Source: JABMPU01 sp964457455 (GTDB taxonomy: Bacteria; Cloacimonadota; Cloacimonadia; Cloacimonadales; TCS61). Taken from it: a stretch of 19,748 nucleotides of DNA. The translations under genes were made by a program, and so were the position numbers. Of this stretch, positions 1 to 8,038 are shown one piece after another (positions within the stretch are counted from its first letter, which is position 1; each line of letters begins with the position of its first letter). The stretch spans positions 1 through 19,748 of the forward strand of contig CAYWJN010000050.1 of assembly GCA_964457455.1 (NCBI GenBank), read 5' to 3'. The notes under the pieces were generated by a model. It was not told the DNA's origin and did not search any database. It worked only from the letters and a program-made list of their open reading frames with translations.

Positions 1-2220
1 GAAACCTATACTGTGAAACAGGATGGGACAGGAGATTTTACTACAATCCAAGCTGCAATCGATGCAACTTATGTTGTAGATAGAGATGAAATCATCGTCT
101 ATGAAGGAACTTATAATGAACAAATATATTTCCTTGGTAAAAATATCTTAGTTGCAAGTAGATACCATACAACAGGTAATCAACAGTACATTGATGATAC
201 AGTAATATCATACCAGAGCAATCCCTCCTTAGGTGTTGTTAATTTTTCTAATGGTGAGATTTATACTGAACTGAAGGGTTTCACTATTCAAGATGGTTAC
301 ATCGGAGTAAATATAACTAATTGTGATTCTCCCAAAATTCAAAACTGTATAATTACGGAAAATACAAGGGGGATATTTATTCGTTTGGCAGGAGGTCCAT
401 CATTCCTTCATCCTAATATTATTGATAATAAAATTATTAATAATGAGGTTGTTGGAATACTTTGTGCTGATGATACTTATCCAAGTATAGTTAATAACTT
501 AATAGATAGCAATGTCATTGGTATTATTGCAAATGGAGTGGACATAGACGGAGAAGAAAGAATTTGTTATCCGACTATAATCGGTAATAAATTTGAGAAT
601 AACACCAAAGGTCTAATGCTTGAGCTGGCAATTGCCCAAATAACCGAAAATCTTTTCGTAAATCATCAATACGTTATCTTTACACAAGGTGAAAATATCA
701 TATCAATCAGAAATTGCACTATATACGATAACCAGCAATTTTATTATGGTCTGGTTTTAAACGTAAATATTACTAATTCGATCATTAGAAATCTAACTCA
801 TCCAATTTCCCAAAATTTTCAAATTTCTTATTCGAATATAGAAGATGGATACGCTGGGATAGGTAACATCGATGAATATCCACTTTTTGAAGATCCTGCA
901 AATAACGTATTTACACTCAAATGGACCGAAACCGAAAAATCCCCCTGCATAGACACTGGTGATCCGGATATCCAATATAATGATCCTGACGGAACAAGAG
1001 CAGATATGGATGCTTTATACCATCCTCACGAAGTAAAAACCTATGATTTCCCTGATGGGAATACCAATAACGGCTGGAAATGGCTGTGTTTTGATATCTT
1101 GGATATTACGATGACAGGTGACAATAATACGGTTGATCCTTTGCTTGATCCAATACAATATGATTTGATACGAGGGTATGGACAAAGGGTGGAGTTTTAT
1201 TATGAATATCCAAACTGGATTGGTGGTGACCACGAAATTACCAGTCCACAAGGGTATAAATTCCGAACCGAGAATGCATGTGAGTTTGATATTTCAGGTT
1301 TCAGGTGTGAACCAGGAACAACATTCCCGGTACTTGCTGAAATGGAAAACTGGATCGGTTACTTCCTAGAAGAAACCCAGCATGTTTATGATGCTTTTTA
1401 CGGTTATCTCGATAATATCAATAAAATAAAAACACAGCACTGGACAATCAAAAAAGAGAATGGTTCCTGGCCGCTTGATATACCTGCTTACACTTTCAGC
1501 CCTGGAGATATGGTCATAGTCTGGTGTGAACATGATATTCCAAATTTCTCCTGGGTAAATGACACACCAAGAGAACCGTTTAATATCGAAGAGCCCCAAA
1601 GTTTCTCCTATGAAGAGGAATCCGACTATATTCCGATCTATATGTCTTTAAACCCGGAAGACCTGCCCACGGAAATTGGTACTTTTTTAGATGGAGAATG
1701 CAAAGGTGCAACAGTAGTTCAGGATACATCCGCTCAAATATGTGCTTACATTATGGAAAATCAGGGAAGCAGCTTGGAATTTGAATTCTATTATGGTGGT
1801 AGAGAACAAAACAAGCGTATCAAAGAATATGTAATTTATGATCCGGAAACATCTCTAACCGAGATAGGCTCTATTCTAGTCGAAAATAACAAGGACTGCT
1901 ATTATGTATCCTTCAAAAACGAACCGGCAAGTACACCTGTTCCTAGCAAACTTGAAGCAACTAACTATCCTAATCCATTTAACCCGGTAACTACAATTGC
2001 CTACAGTTTATCCGAAGATTCTCAGGTTTTAATTTCGATCTATAACATCAAGGGACAGGAAGTGAAAGAACTTACGAGCGGCATTCAACCTGCAGGAAAT
2101 TACAACATAACCTGGAATGGAAAAGATGACAGCGGCAAAGATGTTACATCAGGTATCTATTTCTACAAATTGAAAACTAACGGTAAAGAACTGACACGTA
2201 AGATGTTGATGTTGAAATAA
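1..2220 (+). CDS. Secreted beta-helix protein with C-terminal sorting domain (5' end missing)
   Basis: The reading frame is open from base 1 (E-T-Y-T-V-K-Q-D), and the first possible start, a GTG at 13, lies inside a conserved block. The paralogue at 2362 has the matching block only after a signal peptide, so the true start and signal peptide lie upstream of the window. The opening VKQDGTGDFTTIQAAIDA resembles the first strand of pectinesterase/pectate-lyase-like right-handed beta-helices. It is followed to about residue 330 by N-rich, NosD-like coils (repeated I-x-N and N-x-I steps). A middle region (about 340-640) has no fold I can name. The last ~80 residues (NYPNPFNPVTTIAYSL, YNIKGQEVKEL, WNGKDDSGKD, GIYFYKLKT) form a FlgD-like/type IX-style sorting domain. 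The likely role is an extracellular or surface protein, perhaps carbohydrate-binding; no catalytic residues could be assigned. A hairpin and a palindromic repeat follow the stop. Confidence 0.85.
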   Translation, partial: ETYTVKQDGTGDFTTIQAAIDATYVVDRDEIIVYEGTYNEQIYFLGKNILVASRYHTTGNQQYIDDTVISYQSNPSLGVVNFSNGEIYTELKGFTIQDGYIGVNITNCDSPKIQNCIITENTRGIFIRLAGGPSFLHPNIIDNKIINNEVVGILCADDTYPSIVNNLIDSNVIGIIANGVDIDGEERICYPTIIGNKFENNTKGLMLELAIAQITENLFVNHQYVIFTQGENIISIRNCTIYDNQQFYYGLVLNVNITNSIIRNLTHPISQNFQISYSNIEDGYAGIGNIDEYPLFEDPANNVFTLKWTETEKSPCIDTGDPDIQYNDPDGTRADMDALYHPHEVKTYDFPDGNTNNGWKWLCFDILDITMTGDNNTVDPLLDPIQYDLIRGYGQRVEFYYEYPNWIGGDHEITSPQGYKFRTENACEFDISGFRCEPGTTFPVLAEMENWIGYFLEETQHVYDAFYGYLDNINKIKTQHWTIKKENGSWPLDIPAYTFSPGDMVIVWCEHDIPNFSWVNDTPREPFNIEEPQSFSYEEESDYIPIYMSLNPEDLPTEIGTFLDGECKGATVVQDTSAQICAYIMENQGSSLEFEFYYGGREQNKRIKEYVIYDPETSLTEIGSILVENNKDCYYVSFKNEPASTPVPSKLEATNYPNPFNPVTTIAYSLSEDSQVLISIYNIKGQEVKELTSGIQPAGNYNITWNGKDDSGKDVTSGIYFYKLKTNGKELTRKMLMLK

Positions 2221-2234
2221 CCTTTATGAACTCG

Positions 2235-2257
2235 ACTCGGGTTTATAAAACTCGAGT
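2235..2257 (+). other. Hairpin just after the first beta-helix gene
   Basis: ACTCGGGTTT and AAACTCGAGT pair over 10 bp (one G-U) around the loop ATA. The same stretch contains a 15-bp near-direct repeat with a 20-bp period (2229-2243 and 2249-2263, one mismatch). No T-run follows, so it is a weak terminator or mRNA 3'-end stabiliser at best. Confidence 0.4.
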
Positions 2258-2272
2258 CGGGTTCAATATAAT

Positions 2273-2345
2273 TGTCATTCCCAACTCGATTGGGAATCTA
2301 TGATATAATAACAAGCATTAGATTCCCGTTTACACGGGAATGACA
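2273..2345. repeat. Palindromic double-hairpin intergenic repeat, family A copy 1
   Basis: A 73-bp element with perfect 10-bp terminal inverted repeats TGTCATTCCC / GGGAATGACA. Each end also folds on itself: ATTCCCAA-CTCGA-TTGGGAAT (2277-2297) and ATTCCCGT-TTAC-ACGGGAAT (2322-2341). A second copy with the same termini is at 19292-19361. It fits a REP/MITE-like non-autonomous repeat. It ends 7 bases before the Shine-Dalgarno sequence (GGAG, about 2353) of the next gene. Confidence 0.8.
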
Positions 2346-2361
2346 AAGGGTTGGAGAAAAA

Positions 2362-4728
2362 ATGAGAGTAAAAATTATTATCCTATTATTCGTGTTTATC
2401 AGTGTATATCAGTGGTTAAATAGCACCACCTGGCACATCAAACAAGACAGCAGCGGTAACTTCACCACTATCCAGGAAGGCATCGATGCTTCCTCAAATT
2501 TAGATACAGTCCTCGTCTATCCCGGTACATATTACGAAAATATCATCTACAATGGCAAAAACATAACAGTATCCAGCCTGGAATTGACCACAGGCAATCC
2601 AGCTTATATCGATTCCACAATAATTAATGGACAGCGTATAACCAGTTGTGTCTGTCTGGTAAACGAAGAAACTGACACTTGTCTGCGTGGATTTACGATT
2701 TCAAACGGTCAGGGCATAAGTGATTATCCTCTCTTCGGTGGTGGTATAAGTATCTGGGGAGATCCGGATCTACTGATTCAGTGTGATATTATTAACTGCA
2801 TAATTACCGGTAATTATAGTAATAATTCCGGTGGAATGCATATTAAAGATGGGAATGTTGTTTTATCCGGAACTTCGATTAGAAATAATTACGCTTTAAA
2901 AACCGGAGGTGGCATTGGAATAGGTGGTTATACTCAAGTTACTTTTGACCCGTTAAACAGGTGCAGCATTTATAATAATTTCGCTGCCACCGGTATGGAA
3001 ATATGTACTTCAAGTCCTTACATAGAAGAAATAGAAGTAATTGTAGATACATTTACTGTTGAAGAACCGGATATTTATTTTGCGCAGATGTATCATTATC
3101 AAAATATTTATCCCTATACCTTCGATATATTGAATTATATTCTTGAACCGGTTAATCATGACCTGTATATATCTCCGGATGGAGACGATTCAAATTCTGG
3201 TTTATCTTCTGCAGAGCCGATGAAAACAATTAATTTGGCTGTTAGAAAAATCGCTTCCGATAGTTTGAGTTCAAAGACGATTCATCTGGCTGCAGGAACA
3301 TACAATATCAGTGAAAATCAACAGCAATTTGCCTTTGGTTGTAAAGCTTACGTAAACATTATTGGAGAAGATGTTAATACAACTATAATCGATGCGGAAA
3401 TGAATTTCTGTCCTATGTTTTTTACCGGACCGGGTTATGTAAATTCTACGATAAAAAATATTACCTTCATTAATGGTAATTTCAATTCAGCTATATTGCT
3501 TACAGCAAAATGTGATTCTATTCGCTATGAGAATATTGTAGTTAAGGATTGTGTTACTGAGAAAATGACAGCATTAACCGGAGCGACACTATCAGGAAAT
3601 ATTCTTCTGAAGAGTGTTACTGTAGAAAATACTCAATCAGAATTTGGTAATGCTGGTGCAATGTTTTACGAGTGTAGTTTCTTTAAAGCTGAAGATTGTA
3701 ATTTTGTTAACAATACTCAAATAGGTGAGGTAGCTTTATGTTCCGGCTTACAAGCAATGAGCAGTAGTGATATAATTATTGAGAATTGTACATTTATTTC
3801 CAATAGTTTAACAAGTACATTGTGGCAAGGTGTTGCAAGTGCTTTTCTAAACAACCACTACAATAATGTTCTTGATAATGTGATAATAAATAACTGTCTT
3901 TTTTACGATAATACAATAACTAATGGAAGAAATACAATTTACGCTCAGGTTCTAGAAGGTGATACACTATTTTTTACTAATAATACGGTAGTAAATAATG
4001 AATCTGAATATACTTGTGAATTTCAAGGAAACATTAAGTTTAGTAATAATATTCTACGAAATGAATGTGATTATGAGATCGTTCTTTGGGATGAAACTAT
4101 TTATGGAATTATTAGTGAAATTGATATTTCAAACAGTAATATTTTAGGTGGTGAAGATGCTATTTTTAATGAGAATGGGGTAAATATCGTCAATTGGCTC
4201 GAAGGCAACATAGATGAAGACCCGCTTTTTTTTGGAACACCAGAGCAACCTTATCTGCTTTCCCCTCTTTCCCCCTGTATAGATACAGGTACACCGGATA
4301 CAACCGGTCTATATTTACCACCCTGGGATTTACTGTATAACTATCGCGTCTGGGATGGCGACGGGAATGGAAGTGCTATCATTGATTTGGGCTGTTATGA
4401 GTTCGGTGCAGAACAATATGTAGAAGTAGAAAATATTCAATCTTCAATTTTCAATATTCAATTATCCAACTATCCCAATCCTTTTAATCCTATTACAACA
4501 ATCAAATTCAACCTGATAGAATCAGGAGAAGTAAAATTAACTATATACAACATCAAAGGTCAAAAAGTGAAAACCTTGATGGATTGTTATACTTCACCCG
4601 GAGATTTTGAGCTTATCTGGAATGGGAAAGATGAGCAAAATTTACCAGTTGGAAGCGGAGTTTATTTCTATAAGCTAAATGTAAATGGAAAAGATAAATC
4701 TGTGAAGAAATGTTTACTGTTGAAATAG
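2362..4728 (+). CDS. Secreted beta-helix protein with C-terminal sorting domain
   Basis: A 788-residue exported protein. It starts at an ATG preceded by GGAG at good spacing and has a hydrophobic signal peptide (about 1-20, KIIILLFVFISVYQWL). Residues ~22-60 (TTWHIKQDSSGNFTTIQEGI) match the beginning of the upstream protein, so the two are paralogues. Two beta-helix blocks are visible. The first (~22-235) has G/N-rich coils. The second opens near residue 269 with LYISPDGDDSNSGLSSAEP, the DUF1565-type signature, and continues to about 600. An SPCIDTGTPD motif closes the helix, as in the first protein. The last ~80 residues (NYPNPFNPITTIKFNL, YNIKGQKVKTL, WNGKDEQNLP, GVYFYKLNV) are the FlgD-like/type IX-style sorting domain. 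Extracellular or outer-surface location is inferred; the substrate is unknown and no catalytic residues were recognised. An intrinsic terminator lies 18 bases after the stop. Confidence 0.88.
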   Translation: MRVKIIILLFVFISVYQWLNSTTWHIKQDSSGNFTTIQEGIDASSNLDTVLVYPGTYYENIIYNGKNITVSSLELTTGNPAYIDSTIINGQRITSCVCLVNEETDTCLRGFTISNGQGISDYPLFGGGISIWGDPDLLIQCDIINCIITGNYSNNSGGMHIKDGNVVLSGTSIRNNYALKTGGGIGIGGYTQVTFDPLNRCSIYNNFAATGMEICTSSPYIEEIEVIVDTFTVEEPDIYFAQMYHYQNIYPYTFDILNYILEPVNHDLYISPDGDDSNSGLSSAEPMKTINLAVRKIASDSLSSKTIHLAAGTYNISENQQQFAFGCKAYVNIIGEDVNTTIIDAEMNFCPMFFTGPGYVNSTIKNITFINGNFNSAILLTAKCDSIRYENIVVKDCVTEKMTALTGATLSGNILLKSVTVENTQSEFGNAGAMFYECSFFKAEDCNFVNNTQIGEVALCSGLQAMSSSDIIIENCTFISNSLTSTLWQGVASAFLNNHYNNVLDNVIINNCLFYDNTITNGRNTIYAQVLEGDTLFFTNNTVVNNESEYTCEFQGNIKFSNNILRNECDYEIVLWDETIYGIISEIDISNSNILGGEDAIFNENGVNIVNWLEGNIDEDPLFFGTPEQPYLLSPLSPCIDTGTPDTTGLYLPPWDLLYNYRVWDGDGNGSAIIDLGCYEFGAEQYVEVENIQSSIFNIQLSNYPNPFNPITTIKFNLIESGEVKLTIYNIKGQKVKTLMDCYTSPGDFELIWNGKDEQNLPVGSGVYFYKLNVNGKDKSVKKCLLLK

Positions 4729-4746
4729 TGTCATGTTTTAATTACA

Positions 4747-4774
4747 GCCGTTGGATTTTTCCAGCGGCTTTTTT
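4747..4774 (+). terminator. Intrinsic terminator
   Basis: GCCGTTGG and CCAGCGGC form an 8-bp stem (one G-U) around the loop ATTTTT and are followed directly by six T residues. It lies 18 bases downstream of the beta-helix gene ending at 4728, and ends that transcription unit. Confidence 0.88.
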
Positions 4775-4810
4775 ATTGACACTCAAAATCTTAAAAAAAC
4801 ATTAACCTGC

Positions 4811-5758
4811 ATGATAGAATTTGTAAAAAAGGATTTTAAAAATCAAAAAATTCCTGAAAGTTCAGGAGTTTTCATATTTTCAGATTCTCATAAAAATCTG
4901 TATATCGGGAAAGCATCCAACCTGAAAAAAACTTTAGATATATTGCTGACTAAAAAGCTCGAAAACAAAATCATTTTCAAGATGATCTCTTTAACCAAAA
5001 CAATTTCTTATGAAAAAACTTCCTTTCTTTTCGATGCACTTGTAAAAGAAAAGATTTATTTAAATAGAGAAAATCCTGAGTTCAATCAACAGATAAAACC
5101 TTATGAAGATTATGTTTATCTTGGAATCGATTTTAATCGTGTTCCATTCTTTAATATCACAGAAAACACACAAAGCAATCTTTATTACATCGGACCGTTT
5201 CAGGACAGGTTTTTCATTTTTGATATTATTGATACATTTGGAACTGTTTTTGGATTTCCTGCTTGTAAAGATGAAAATTATCCCTGTATAAGGTTAAAAG
5301 AGAAAAAGTGTGTTGGCTGGTGCGTGCGGGAAAACAGGGAAATCCAGAAAATTATAAGAGAATCCTATCTGCAGCCAAATGAGAAATTATTAAATAAAAT
5401 TAAGAAAAAACAGGAAGAATTATTCGATAATCTTCAATTTGAAAAAGCTGAAATTCTAAAAAAACAAAAAGAAACAATTCTGAAATATTATGATTTTCTA
5501 AAATTTTTTCAGGTTACGAAAAAAACAGATATCATTTTTTCTGAAAATGAAACTACTTTTGAAATAAAAAACGGAGTGCTTTTAAAAGTCGTTAAAGATG
5601 GTAAACAAACATATTTTCCTGAAATTAATATTGAATATAGAGATAACGAATATTTGGCTCATGAAAAGAATCAGTATGCAGAACGCTGGATAATTTATCA
5701 GCATCTGAAAAAAAATAAACTTGAAAAAATTAATGAGATTTTTAAAAAGTCAATTTAA
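4811..5758 (+). CDS. UvrC/Cho-like protein, half-length, with degenerate GIY-YIG site
   Basis: A 315-residue protein matching the N-terminal half of excinuclease subunit UvrC, or the Cho nuclease. In order: a GIY-YIG domain (~15-95; SGVFIF, then LYIGKASNLKK); a four-cysteine segment C-x6-C-x7-C-x3-C (CKDENYPCIRLKEKKCVGWC), the pattern that binds a 4Fe-4S cluster in UvrC; a UVR motif (~200-235, KKQEELFDNLQFEKAEILKK); and a ~80-residue tail. The RNase H-like 5' nuclease and the helix-hairpin-helix repeats of full UvrC (~600 aa) are absent. Against Thermotoga UvrC (from memory), Tyr29, Lys32, Glu76 and Asn88 are kept (Y31, K34, E80, N92), but Tyr19 is Phe (F21) and catalytic Arg39 is Thr (T41). 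I chose ATG 4811 because a longer frame from TTG 4751 would start inside the terminator, and the UvrC family starts here. No strong Shine-Dalgarno sequence is visible. Either a damage-binding or regulatory paralogue, or a weakened Cho-type nuclease. Confidence 0.8.
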   Translation: MIEFVKKDFKNQKIPESSGVFIFSDSHKNLYIGKASNLKKTLDILLTKKLENKIIFKMISLTKTISYEKTSFLFDALVKEKIYLNRENPEFNQQIKPYEDYVYLGIDFNRVPFFNITENTQSNLYYIGPFQDRFFIFDIIDTFGTVFGFPACKDENYPCIRLKEKKCVGWCVRENREIQKIIRESYLQPNEKLLNKIKKKQEELFDNLQFEKAEILKKQKETILKYYDFLKFFQVTKKTDIIFSENETTFEIKNGVLLKVVKDGKQTYFPEINIEYRDNEYLAHEKNQYAERWIIYQHLKKNKLEKINEIFKKSI

Positions 5759-5800
5759 AAAAGATAATTCCAAGCTAAAATGCTATAAACAGGAAAGGTC

Positions 5801-6178
5801 ATGGTTTCAAAGATATTAATTGTAGATGATGAAAAATCCGTAACAGAATATCTGAAGATGGAATTGGAAGATTACTGCAAAAATTTCAAAATCATCTGTA
5901 GCAGCGGCGGTTATGAAGCTCTAAGCATTATTATGAAGGGTGGAATCGATCTTCTACTCACAGATATTGCCATGCCGGATATGGATGGATATGAGCTTTA
6001 TTCCCGCACAAAGGAATACGACGAAAACCTGCCTATAATAATGATGACAGGTTTCGGTTATGACCCGGAACACATTGTTGTGAAATCAAGAAAAGATGGT
6101 TTGCAGGATGTTGTTTTCAAACCTTTTGATATTAATAAACTAAACGAGCTGATTAAAAAAAGACTCGCTGGAGAATAG
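5801..6178 (+). CDS. Single-domain response regulator (CheY-like receiver)
   Basis: A 125-residue protein made only of a receiver domain. The acidic pair D9/D10 (ILIVDDE), the phospho-acceptor D55 (LLLTDIAMPDMDGYEL), the switch threonine T83 (IIMMTG) and K107 (VVFKPF) are all present, so phosphotransfer should work. There is no DNA-binding or enzymatic output domain, so it would act by protein contact or as a phosphorelay shuttle. It has a good Shine-Dalgarno sequence (AGGAAAGG) and sits 42 bases after the UvrC-like gene. The only histidine kinase in view starts 1.8 kb downstream and could be its partner, but that is inference from proximity alone. Confidence 0.9.
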   Translation: MVSKILIVDDEKSVTEYLKMELEDYCKNFKIICSSGGYEALSIIMKGGIDLLLTDIAMPDMDGYELYSRTKEYDENLPIIMMTGFGYDPEHIVVKSRKDGLQDVVFKPFDINKLNELIKKRLAGE

Positions 6179-6233
6179 CACGAAACCCTCAAAACTTCTA
6201 TTTAGAGTTCATCCGCAAATTATGATTTTTCGA

Positions 6234-6315
6234 CCTCACCCCAGCCCTCTCCTATCGAGGAGAGGGAGACAAAAGTTCCCCTTCTCTTCGTAGGAGAAGG
6301 GGTTAGGGGTTGAGG
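6234..6315. repeat. Palindromic double-hairpin intergenic repeat, family B
   Basis: The element folds as a closing stem with two arms. The closing stem is CCTCACCCC (6234-6242) with GGGGTTGAGG (6306-6315, one bulged T). Arm 1 is a perfect 9-bp hairpin, CCCTCTCCT-ATCG-AGGAGAGGG (6245-6266). Arm 2 is CCCCTTCTC (6278-6286) with GAGAAGGGG (6294-6302). This is the layout of a REP/MITE-like repeat; sequences starting CCTCACCCC are common dispersed repeats in bacteria. Its last four bases, GAGG, are well placed to act as ribosome-binding site for the ATG at 6325. Confidence 0.7.
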
Positions 6316-6324
6316 AAAAAAAGA

Positions 6325-7278
6325 ATGAAGAATATAATTTTACTAGATATACGACTTCACGGAAAGACACTATTTAATATTCTTTTTCTATTTTTCCTGT
6401 TTTCATCAAATCTATTCTCCAACACGTTAAAATATAAAAAAATTACTTATGAAAATATTCTTCTTTTTGCTGATCAGAAAGACCTGCAAATAGCACGAAA
6501 AATTGCTTCCATATTTGATGATGATATTCAGAATTTTCAGAAAAAAGCAGGTGCATATTTAGATATTCCTGTGGTTGTTTTTATTGCTTCTGATGAAAAA
6601 GAATATCAAAGCTGGATCGAGAAAAGCTCGAAAATAATGGAATTCAGTTTGGCATTTTACAATAATCATAATAAAACAATCTACATAAAAAATCCAAAAA
6701 ATCTAAAAAGCCTGACAGCGCTTCGCATAATTCTGCTGCACGAATATATTCATCATTATGTGAATCATTTCTGGAAGAATCCTCCCCTCTGGTTTAACGA
6801 AGGAATGGCAGTTTTTTTCTCCAATGACCTGGGAATAGATAGAGAGTTCAATTTCATAAAAAATTATATTTTGGGAAATACACGTCCTTTAGAAAGAATG
6901 AAATATAATTATCCCAAAAACCGGATTGAATGGGAAAGTTTTTATGCTAAATCCGGCTTGGCAGTAAAATATCTTTATAATCATAAAAGAAAAGAATTTT
7001 ACAAGCTATGGGACCATTCTTTTCCAAACAGGAATTTCGATTCTGCATTCCTGAAAAGTTTTTACTTTACTCCAAAAGACTTCTCTGCCTTTTTTGAAGA
7101 GTATTCCAAAACTCATTTTAGAGCGGAAATATTATTGGCTTCAACTGGAATTATCTGGGGTGTTTTGCCTTTGATTCTGATCATTGGAGTAGTCAGAAAG
7201 AAAATCAGGAACAGGATAATAGAAAGAAGATGGGAACGAGAAATTGCTGTAAAAGAGGAAACAGATGAAGGAATTTGA
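6325..7278 (+). CDS. Membrane-anchored metallopeptidase, peptidase MA-like (gluzincin)
   Basis: A 317-residue protein with an N-terminal hydrophobic segment (~18-33, LFNILFLFFLFSSNLF) that is a signal peptide or anchor. The zinc site is LHEYIHHYVN (H139-E140-x-x-H143) followed by WFNEGMAVFF with E159 as the third ligand, the HExxH...E arrangement of the peptidase MA-like family. A second membrane span lies near the C-terminus (~277-292, GIIWGVLPLILIIGVV) and is followed by a basic/acidic cytoplasmic tail. The catalytic domain is therefore probably extracytoplasmic; the substrate is unknown. The start is ATG 6325, with GAGG nine bases upstream contributed by the end of the palindromic repeat; an in-frame TTG at 6310 lies inside the repeat. 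The 3' end overlaps mazG by 14 bases, so the two are one operon. Confidence 0.8.
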   Translation: MKNIILLDIRLHGKTLFNILFLFFLFSSNLFSNTLKYKKITYENILLFADQKDLQIARKIASIFDDDIQNFQKKAGAYLDIPVVVFIASDEKEYQSWIEKSSKIMEFSLAFYNNHNKTIYIKNPKNLKSLTALRIILLHEYIHHYVNHFWKNPPLWFNEGMAVFFSNDLGIDREFNFIKNYILGNTRPLERMKYNYPKNRIEWESFYAKSGLAVKYLYNHKRKEFYKLWDHSFPNRNFDSAFLKSFYFTPKDFSAFFEEYSKTHFRAEILLASTGIIWGVLPLILIIGVVRKKIRNRIIERRWEREIAVKEETDEGI

Positions 7279-8038
7279 CAGGTTAGTTGAAATCATCGAA
7301 AAACTCCGCGATCCTGAAAAGGGCTGCCCCTGGGATATTAAACAGACGCACGAATCTTTAATTCCCAATTTTATTGAAGAACTCTATGAATCCATCGAAG
7401 CAATTGAAAACAAAAATTATGAGCATTTGGCTGAAGAACTTGGCGACATTTTGCTTCATATCATCATGCAGACGCAGATAGCAAAAGAGAAGAACAGGTT
7501 TGAGCTGGAGGATATTCTTAAAAAAATAAACGAAAAACTTATTCGGCGTCATCCTCATGTTTTTGGGAGCGACGAAAGTGATAATGCAAATAAAGTAAAA
7601 ATGAACTGGGAACGAATAAAATTTGAAGAGAAAAAACATTCACGCACTTCAGCAGTTGATGGAATTCCCCGAACAATGCCGGCACTGATAATAGCTCAGA
7701 GAATGCAGGAAAAAGCTGCTTCTGTTGGATTCGATTGGCCAAATGTGCTGCCTGCAATCGAGAAACTCAAAGAAGAGATTTCTGAATTTGAAGAAACTTT
7801 GAAGAATGATGACATAGAAGAGATGCAAAATGAACTCGGAGATATGCTTTTCTCGATTGTGAATATTTCGCGCAAATTGGGATTTGATACCGAATCTGCC
7901 CTTAAAAGAACCATAAAAAAATTTGAAAAACGTTTTAGAAAAATCGAAGAACACTTCAGAGAAAACGAAAAGAATATGCTTGAAAGCAGTTTGGAGAAAT
8001 TAGATGAAATCTGGGATATTGCAAAAAAAAACGAGTAG
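7265..8038 (+). CDS. mazG: Nucleoside triphosphate pyrophosphohydrolase MazG
   Basis: A 257-residue protein, close to the usual two-domain MazG length (E. coli ~263). It hydrolyses NTPs or dNTPs to the monophosphate and pyrophosphate, cleaning the nucleotide pool. The N-terminal domain begins with the family signature LRDPEKGCPWDIKQTHESL and carries the metal-binding helices EELYE and EELGD (ExxE...ExxD). The middle has RRHPHVFG and the C-terminal domain repeats the pattern (EEISEFEETL, NELGDMLFS). The start ATG is preceded by AGAGGAA and overlaps the peptidase gene by 14 bases; the 3' end overlaps the kinase gene by 35 bases. This indicates one translationally packed transcript. Confidence 0.95.
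   Translation: MKEFDRLVEIIEKLRDPEKGCPWDIKQTHESLIPNFIEELYESIEAIENKNYEHLAEELGDILLHIIMQTQIAKEKNRFELEDILKKINEKLIRRHPHVFGSDESDNANKVKMNWERIKFEEKKHSRTSAVDGIPRTMPALIIAQRMQEKAASVGFDWPNVLPAIEKLKEEISEFEETLKNDDIEEMQNELGDMLFSIVNISRKLGFDTESALKRTIKKFEKRFRKIEEHFRENEKNMLESSLEKLDEIWDIAKKNE

Noticed and set aside
2229..2294. Repeated AACTCGA...GGG units as a possible CRISPR array
   Set aside because: Only two or three short imperfect copies with 5-base gaps; better explained as hairpin arms.
4776..4804. TTGACA as a -35 promoter element for the UvrC-like gene
   Set aside because: No convincing -10 box at 16-18 bases, and promoters of this bacterial group may not follow this consensus.
4751..4810. TTG start giving a 20-residue N-terminal extension of the UvrC-like protein
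   Set aside because: The TTG lies inside the stem of the preceding terminator, the extension has no family counterpart, and ATG 4811 matches the usual UvrC beginning.
6310..6324. TTG start for the metallopeptidase
   Set aside because: It sits inside the palindromic repeat; ATG 6325 has GAGG at proper spacing.
7358..7954. Minus-strand frames across mazG
   Set aside because: Phe/Ser-rich shadows of a clearly coding plus strand.
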